23,355 bases of DNA from an uncultured Collinsella sp. Its GTDB lineage: Bacteria > Actinomycetota > Coriobacteriia > Coriobacteriales > Coriobacteriaceae. Shown in pieces: positions 21,855 to 23,355 of this stretch. The number at the start of each line of letters is the position of its first letter. Within the stretch, counting starts at the first letter, position 1. A program made the position numbers and the translations under genes. The stretch lies in contig CABUQK010000014.1 in NCBI GenBank assembly GCA_902493615.1, positions 1 to 23,355 on the forward strand, in the 5' to 3' direction. The notes beneath the pieces were generated by a model. The model did not search any database and was not told the origin of the DNA. It saw nothing but the letters and a program-made list of their open reading frames with translations.

Positions 21855-23355
21855 TTGTACCCGTTAAGTTTACCTACGCCTCGCGCGACCTGTGGTTCGA
21901 TCCGCAGGATTTGGATATCCTCGAGGCCGATTATGCCATTTGCTCCACCGAGCGCGGAACCGAGATCGGCCTGGTCACGGCCGATCCCTTTGAGGTGCCG
22001 CAAGACGAGATCGGTCAGCCGCTCAAGCCCGTGCTGCGCGTGGCGAGCGACATCGACCTGCAGCTTGCTGACGACCTGGCCATCCAGGGCGACGAGGCCA
22101 TGGTCGATTTCCGCCGTCTGGTCAAAGAGCTCGACCTCGAGATGAAGCCGGTCGGCGTCGAGTACCTGTTTGGCGGCGAGAAGGCCGTGTTCTACTTTGC
22201 CGCCGAGGAGCGTGTCGATTTTCGCCAGCTCGTCAAGGACTTGTCCTCGACGCTGCATATTCGCGTCGACATGCGCCAGATCGGTGTGCGCGACGAGACC
22301 CGTCTGGTGGGCGGCTATGCCCAATGCGGACAGGAGCTCTGCTGCACGCGCTTTGGCGGACAGTTTGAGCCCGTTTCGATTCGCATGGCAAAAGAGCAGG
22401 ACCTGCCGCTCAACTCGTCCAAGATCAGCGGCGTGTGCGGCCGCCTGATGTGCTGCCTGCGTTATGAGTTCGAGGCGTACAAGGACTTTAAGAGCCGTGC
22501 GCCCAAAAAGAAGACGCTCATCGATACGCCGCTTGGCAAGGCGCGTATTCAGGAATATGACACGCCGCGTGAGCAGCTGGTGCTGCGCCTGGAGAACGGC
22601 AAAGTCTTTAAGGTCAACCTGGCCGATATGACCTGCTCGGAGGGCTGCAAGAAGAAGGCTGCCGAGCAGGGCTGCAATTGCCGCCCCGATTGTGTGACGC
22701 GCGATGTGCTCGAGCGCATCGAGTCGCCCGAGATGCGTCTGGCGCTCATGGAGCTCGATCGCGAAAACGGCGTCGATGTGGGCGATGGCCTGTCGAGTGC
22801 CGACCGTCTGGCCGGCACGTCGATGCCCAAGCGCCGTCGTCGCGATGCTGAATCCGATGCTCGCGCCGGTCAGGGTCAGGGCGAGGGCCGTGGCCGCGGA
22901 AAGGGCCGCGGTAAGGCCGAGACACCCGAGGCCGAGGGGGCGGCCGATGGCCGTCGCCGTCGTAAGCGCGCGGGCTCGGGCGATGCTACCGATGTTGCAG
23001 CCGCGGGCAAGAACGCCTCTCGCGAGCGCGAGGTTCAGCAGCCCCAGCAGCAGAATCGCGGTGGCGGCATGAACCCCACACGTCGCCGCCGCCGTCATCT
23101 GTCGAGCGAGGAGCGCGAGGACGCCTTCCGCGCCGCAGCTGCTCGCGAGGCCGGTGCCGCTTCCAAGGGCGCCTCGGCCTCCGATGCGCCTGTCGACAAG
23201 GGCGGCAAGTCACGTGGCGAGGAGGAGCGCGCGCCGCGTCCGCGCCGTCGCCATTCCTCGGGCGCGCAGCAGAAGCCTTCAGTGCCCTCCGTGGCCGATC
23301 AGGTCTCGGATGGCGAGGTCAAGGTCACGCGCCGTCGTCCCGGAGATGGCGGGGG
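21845..23355 (+). CDS. ricT: PSP1-domain protein RicT (YaaT-like), cut by the window edge
   Basis: The frame is open from ATG 21845 to the right edge (503 codons) with no stop, so the gene is partial. RicT in Bacillus works with RicA and RicF as an Fe-S complex needed for RNase Y specificity and developmental phosphorelay. CGQELCCTRFGGQFEPVSIR (from about residue 161) and KISGVCGRLMCCLRYEFEAY (from about 192) are the conserved PSP1 cysteine motifs. A further cluster (CSEGCKKKAAEQGCNCRPDC) follows. Beyond about residue 325 the protein is a low-complexity Arg/Gly/Ala-rich tail (GQGQGEGRGRGKGRGK, RRRRHLSSEERE), far longer than usual for the family and possibly RNA-binding. AGGAAGG (21831-21837) is the ribosome site. 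Confidence 0.92.
   Translation, partial: MPLVVPVKFTYASRDLWFDPQDLDILEADYAICSTERGTEIGLVTADPFEVPQDEIGQPLKPVLRVASDIDLQLADDLAIQGDEAMVDFRRLVKELDLEMKPVGVEYLFGGEKAVFYFAAEERVDFRQLVKDLSSTLHIRVDMRQIGVRDETRLVGGYAQCGQELCCTRFGGQFEPVSIRMAKEQDLPLNSSKISGVCGRLMCCLRYEFEAYKDFKSRAPKKKTLIDTPLGKARIQEYDTPREQLVLRLENGKVFKVNLADMTCSEGCKKKAAEQGCNCRPDCVTRDVLERIESPEMRLALMELDRENGVDVGDGLSSADRLAGTSMPKRRRRDAESDARAGQGQGEGRGRGKGRGKAETPEAEGAADGRRRRKRAGSGDATDVAAAGKNASREREVQQPQQQNRGGGMNPTRRRRRHLSSEEREDAFRAAAAREAGAASKGASASDAPVDKGGKSRGEEERAPRPRRRHSSGAQQKPSVPSVADQVSDGEVKVTRRRPGDGG

Noticed and set aside
21851..23098. 415-residue minus-strand open frame over ricT
   Set aside because: The plus strand has the conserved PSP1 cysteine motifs. 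The minus frame is featureless and Ala/Leu-rich.

Overview
The window reads as chromosomal DNA from a high-GC Gram-positive bacterium of the Coriobacteriia, most likely Collinsella or a close relative. This is inferred from protein character, GC-rich codon use, clear AGGAGG-type ribosome sites, GTG/TTG starts, a PcrA with a C-terminal Tudor-like domain, a tmk-holB-ricT cluster and a minimal tatA-tatC unit. No database search was possible, so the genus is a judgement. Gene content is almost entirely housekeeping. I see no phage, insertion sequence, CRISPR array, tRNA or rRNA.

Layout from left to right: a universal stress protein (minus); undecaprenyl-diphosphatase uppP and helicase pcrA (plus, each with its own signals); a minus-strand pair of a GntR/UTRA regulator followed by mannose-6-phosphate isomerase manA; a divergent ROK sugar kinase; manganese pyrophosphatase ppaC; Na+/H+ antiporter nhaA with a terminator-like hairpin in its leader; a convergent small acidic hypothetical gene; a subgroup Ic aspartate aminotransferase and a STAS protein; a run tatA-tatC-hypA-hypB-type IA topoisomerase; a convergent zinc-ribbon membrane protein; and tmk-holB-ricT, with ricT cut by the right edge.

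Functional themes are cell-wall lipid recycling (UppP), DNA maintenance (PcrA, topoisomerase, HolB, Tmk), hexose phosphate metabolism (ROK kinase and ManA around a GntR regulator), ion and pyrophosphate homeostasis (NhaA, PpaC), and Tat export beside nickel-chaperone genes, which suggests hydrogenase biogenesis.

The least ordinary material is between genes. Four long inverted repeats (44-135, 5055-5184, 18743-18800, 19871-19939) look like REP/BIME-type or other palindromic repeats. A 37-nt element occurs twice in opposite orientation at the 3' ends of the convergent genes nhaA and the 84-aa hypothetical gene, with a weaker third copy. The nhaA leader carries a strong terminator-like hairpin just before its ribosome site. 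These three items are the best candidates for something undescribed. I do not see a new multi-gene system.
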